Assembly: GCA_016933295.1 (NCBI GenBank)
Contig: JAFGBG010000035.1
Coordinates: 1 to 32,436, forward strand
Reading direction: 5' to 3'
DNA length: 32,436 nt
From: Sedimentisphaerales bacterium
Lineage (GTDB): Bacteria; Planctomycetota; Phycisphaerae; Sedimentisphaerales; Anaerobacaceae
Shown: piece by piece, positions 30,758 through 32,436 of the stretch
Layout of the letters: each line of letters starts with the position of its first letter
Numbering within the stretch: position 1 is the stretch's first letter
Notes under the pieces: generated by a model
Seen by the model: only the letters and a program-made list of their open reading frames with translations
What the model was told of the DNA's origin: nothing
Databases searched by the model: none
Position numbers and translations under genes: made by a program

Positions 30758-32436
30758 ACACAATTGATGGAAAAAGATCATCTTGTAGAGTTATACAATT
30801 AATTTTGGAAATGCCGGTTATTGTATTCGCGGTAATTCTTGGCATTATCTTACCGATTTCCTACGGCCCAGGTACCGTATTAGGTGTATTAGGTTGGCTG
30901 CTTCTTTTAACCGGTGTCACGAAAATACTTTTTCTGTTAGAGCGTTTCAGCTTCTTTCGCTGGCTTTGCCTTGTATATGGTATTGTCTCTCTTTTGTCCG
31001 GATTAGCGCTCATATTCATTGTCTTAATGAGATTATGGCAAGTTGGACTTGAGGCATTAAATTATATTGTAGTGGGAATGCCCCTCATTGTCATTTGTTT
31101 TATAGTCGGAATAATCCTCCTTATAAAGCCTCGGCATATCATAAGATTACTATGTATTATATACGGCTGGCTGTTGTTTTTAATCGGACTTTTGCTCATT
31201 TGTCAATCATCTCAACTATTGCCAATTTTGTTCGGTATTTTTTCGATAATAATTGGAATCGAAACATTCTCTACAGCTACAGGGCTTAACCTGTCGCGAT
31301 GGCTAATACAATTGGGATGGATAGGGATGTTTATTTTTGCCTTTCATTCCTGTACGCGTATGGTCGCGGCCGGCGATACATGGGTGGCTATGGCCTGTGG
31401 GCGGCACTTTATCAATCATGGGGTTAATACCGTTGAGCCTTTCAGCGCCAATTCGCATCATGCCGGTCCTACCCTGGATGAAATAAAGACCTGGCCGACT
31501 TGGGCCAAACTCATGGTTGATGTTCCACCGGAAGAGATTGATCTTGACATGCAGGAAGCAAAAAAGGAAGTGGGCTGGTTAGCTCGCCTTCTTTTGCCGA
31601 AATTGGATCTTTCGACGATTAAACGTATCCATCCCACCGGCTGGATTAATCAGAACTGGTTGACACATGAGATTTTCTATACCTTAGTACCTAAATCCTC
31701 CTATGCCGATGGAGTAAGTTTTACATCCAATGCCCTGGTCTATTGGAAATTCGCAATCTATATTATTACTGTGATTTGTGTATATTTCACCTCTCGATTA
31801 CTTGGTGTCAATCCGGCCTTGGCGGCGGTTTTCGCCTGCTTTGCAATGTTTATTGGTCGCAGCTTTCTCGATGTTCGTCCCGCCGGTTTTTCCAACATGC
31901 TCGTGGCTGTCTTTTTGCTTATACTGGTTCTGACGACATATAAAAATGTGTTATTTATATGGCTCCTTGTTCCCGTAACGGTTTTTTGGTGCAATGTTCA
32001 CGGCGGATATATCTACGTATTCATCATGCTCGTGCCGTTTATCGGTTTGCATTTGATGATAAGATGCAATATGGCATTGACGGCGATTTTATATAACGTT
32101 TTCGCCTGGCCTTTTCTGTTATTAATAATTATAAAAACCGGCCTGACGGTTTCGGTTCTGTTGTTTACCATTCTATTGATTGTTTTAGATATTGTTCTGA
32201 TTTGTTCTAAAAAGAACCTTGCCTCAATAGGATGGAATGGTATTATTCATACAGTCGCGGCGGCCTTTGTTGCTTTTATCGCTGTGATTGTATTCAATCC
32301 TTTTCATTTGACAAATCTTACTCATACTTTTGTTATAAGTGTCAGCGAGCATGCCGCGAGATGGCGTGAGATTCACGAGTGGCAGTCTGCTTTCGATTGG
32401 GGCAATCCCGTCGGTACGGCGGTCCCGTTTTTAGTA
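30742..32436 (+). CDS. Large polytopic membrane protein, GT-C-like, 3' end missing
   Basis: From ATG 30742 the frame is open to the last base of the window (565 codons, no stop). The product is strongly hydrophobic with at least 12 predicted membrane helices. Residues about 1-200 form a set of compact hairpins (FAVILGIILPISYGPG and LLLLTGVTKILFLLE, for example). A segment resembling GT-C glycosyltransferases (PMT/Wzy-like) follows: AAGDTWVAMACGRHFINHG, EPFSANSHH, WINQNWLTHEIFY, RPAGFSNMLVAVF, WCNVHGGYIY. A charged part with REIHEWQSAFDWGNP ends the visible sequence. These features fit a membrane enzyme using polyprenyl-linked sugars. The family is not certain. The start overlaps the aminotransferase by 16 bases, so translation is probably coupled. 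Confidence 0.8.
   Translation, partial: MAESIDTIDGKRSSCRVIQLILEMPVIVFAVILGIILPISYGPGTVLGVLGWLLLLTGVTKILFLLERFSFFRWLCLVYGIVSLLSGLALIFIVLMRLWQVGLEALNYIVVGMPLIVICFIVGIILLIKPRHIIRLLCIIYGWLLFLIGLLLICQSSQLLPILFGIFSIIIGIETFSTATGLNLSRWLIQLGWIGMFIFAFHSCTRMVAAGDTWVAMACGRHFINHGVNTVEPFSANSHHAGPTLDEIKTWPTWAKLMVDVPPEEIDLDMQEAKKEVGWLARLLLPKLDLSTIKRIHPTGWINQNWLTHEIFYTLVPKSSYADGVSFTSNALVYWKFAIYIITVICVYFTSRLLGVNPALAAVFACFAMFIGRSFLDVRPAGFSNMLVAVFLLILVLTTYKNVLFIWLLVPVTVFWCNVHGGYIYVFIMLVPFIGLHLMIRCNMALTAILYNVFAWPFLLLIIIKTGLTVSVLLFTILLIVLDIVLICSKKNLASIGWNGIIHTVAAAFVAFIAVIVFNPFHLTNLTHTFVISVSEHAARWREIHEWQSAFDWGNPVGTAVPFLV

Overview
This window looks like a chromosomal segment of a Planctomycetota bacterium, most likely a Phycisphaerae/Sedimentisphaerales-type anaerobe. 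That is inferred from the gene style (many short-signal lipoproteins, a FlgI-like/HEAT lipoprotein, a sodium:solute symporter with a large insert, secreted pectin-degrading enzymes) and not from any marker comparison. The genetic code looks standard: long genes such as smc (1193 codons) carry no internal TGA. There is no rRNA, tRNA, CRISPR array or intact transposase.

Bases 1-6100 are accessory in character: the tail of an unknown gene, a VOC-fold protein, a B12-binding radical SAM enzyme, two small lipoproteins, a GH105 lipoprotein and a broken (or recoded) three-helix membrane protein. They are separated by long non-coding stretches. These stretches hold degenerate tandem repeats with a strict 7-bp phase (about 2317-2585, 4318-4489, 6035-6103), other dispersed repeat fragments and a short orphan coding remnant.

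Bases 6100-11900 hold an EF-Tu-domain-2-like mini-protein, a secreted beta-rich protein, a rhamnogalacturonan acetylesterase (CE12-type) and a secreted GH78 alpha-L-rhamnosidase transcribed divergently from it. With the GH105 unsaturated rhamnogalacturonyl hydrolase at 4585, these give a scattered toolkit for breaking down rhamnogalacturonan I: deacetylation, rhamnose release and removal of unsaturated uronic acid.

Bases 11900-22300 are mostly core genes: a YjbQ-family protein, a lipoprotein joining a FlgI-like domain to HEAT repeats, smc, a DUF2007-like membrane protein, tsaD, larB, an unknown membrane protein, nnrD and an AhpD-like protein. Bases 22471-26805 form a likely operon of an SSS symporter, a galactokinase-like GHMP kinase and a PyrK-type electron-transfer subunit. 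Bases 26810-29386 (minus strand) carry a membrane-anchored dual-specificity phosphatase, a DUF362 protein and a lipoprotein. The window ends with a class I aminotransferase that overlaps a large polytopic membrane protein cut off by the window edge.

The observations most worth following are the 7-bp phased repeats, the small membrane gene with an in-frame TGA followed by a hairpin of bacterial SECIS geometry, the FlgI/HEAT lipoprotein without flagellar neighbours, the apparently leaderless tsaD and 28541-29386 lipoprotein genes, and the probable ATT start of larB.
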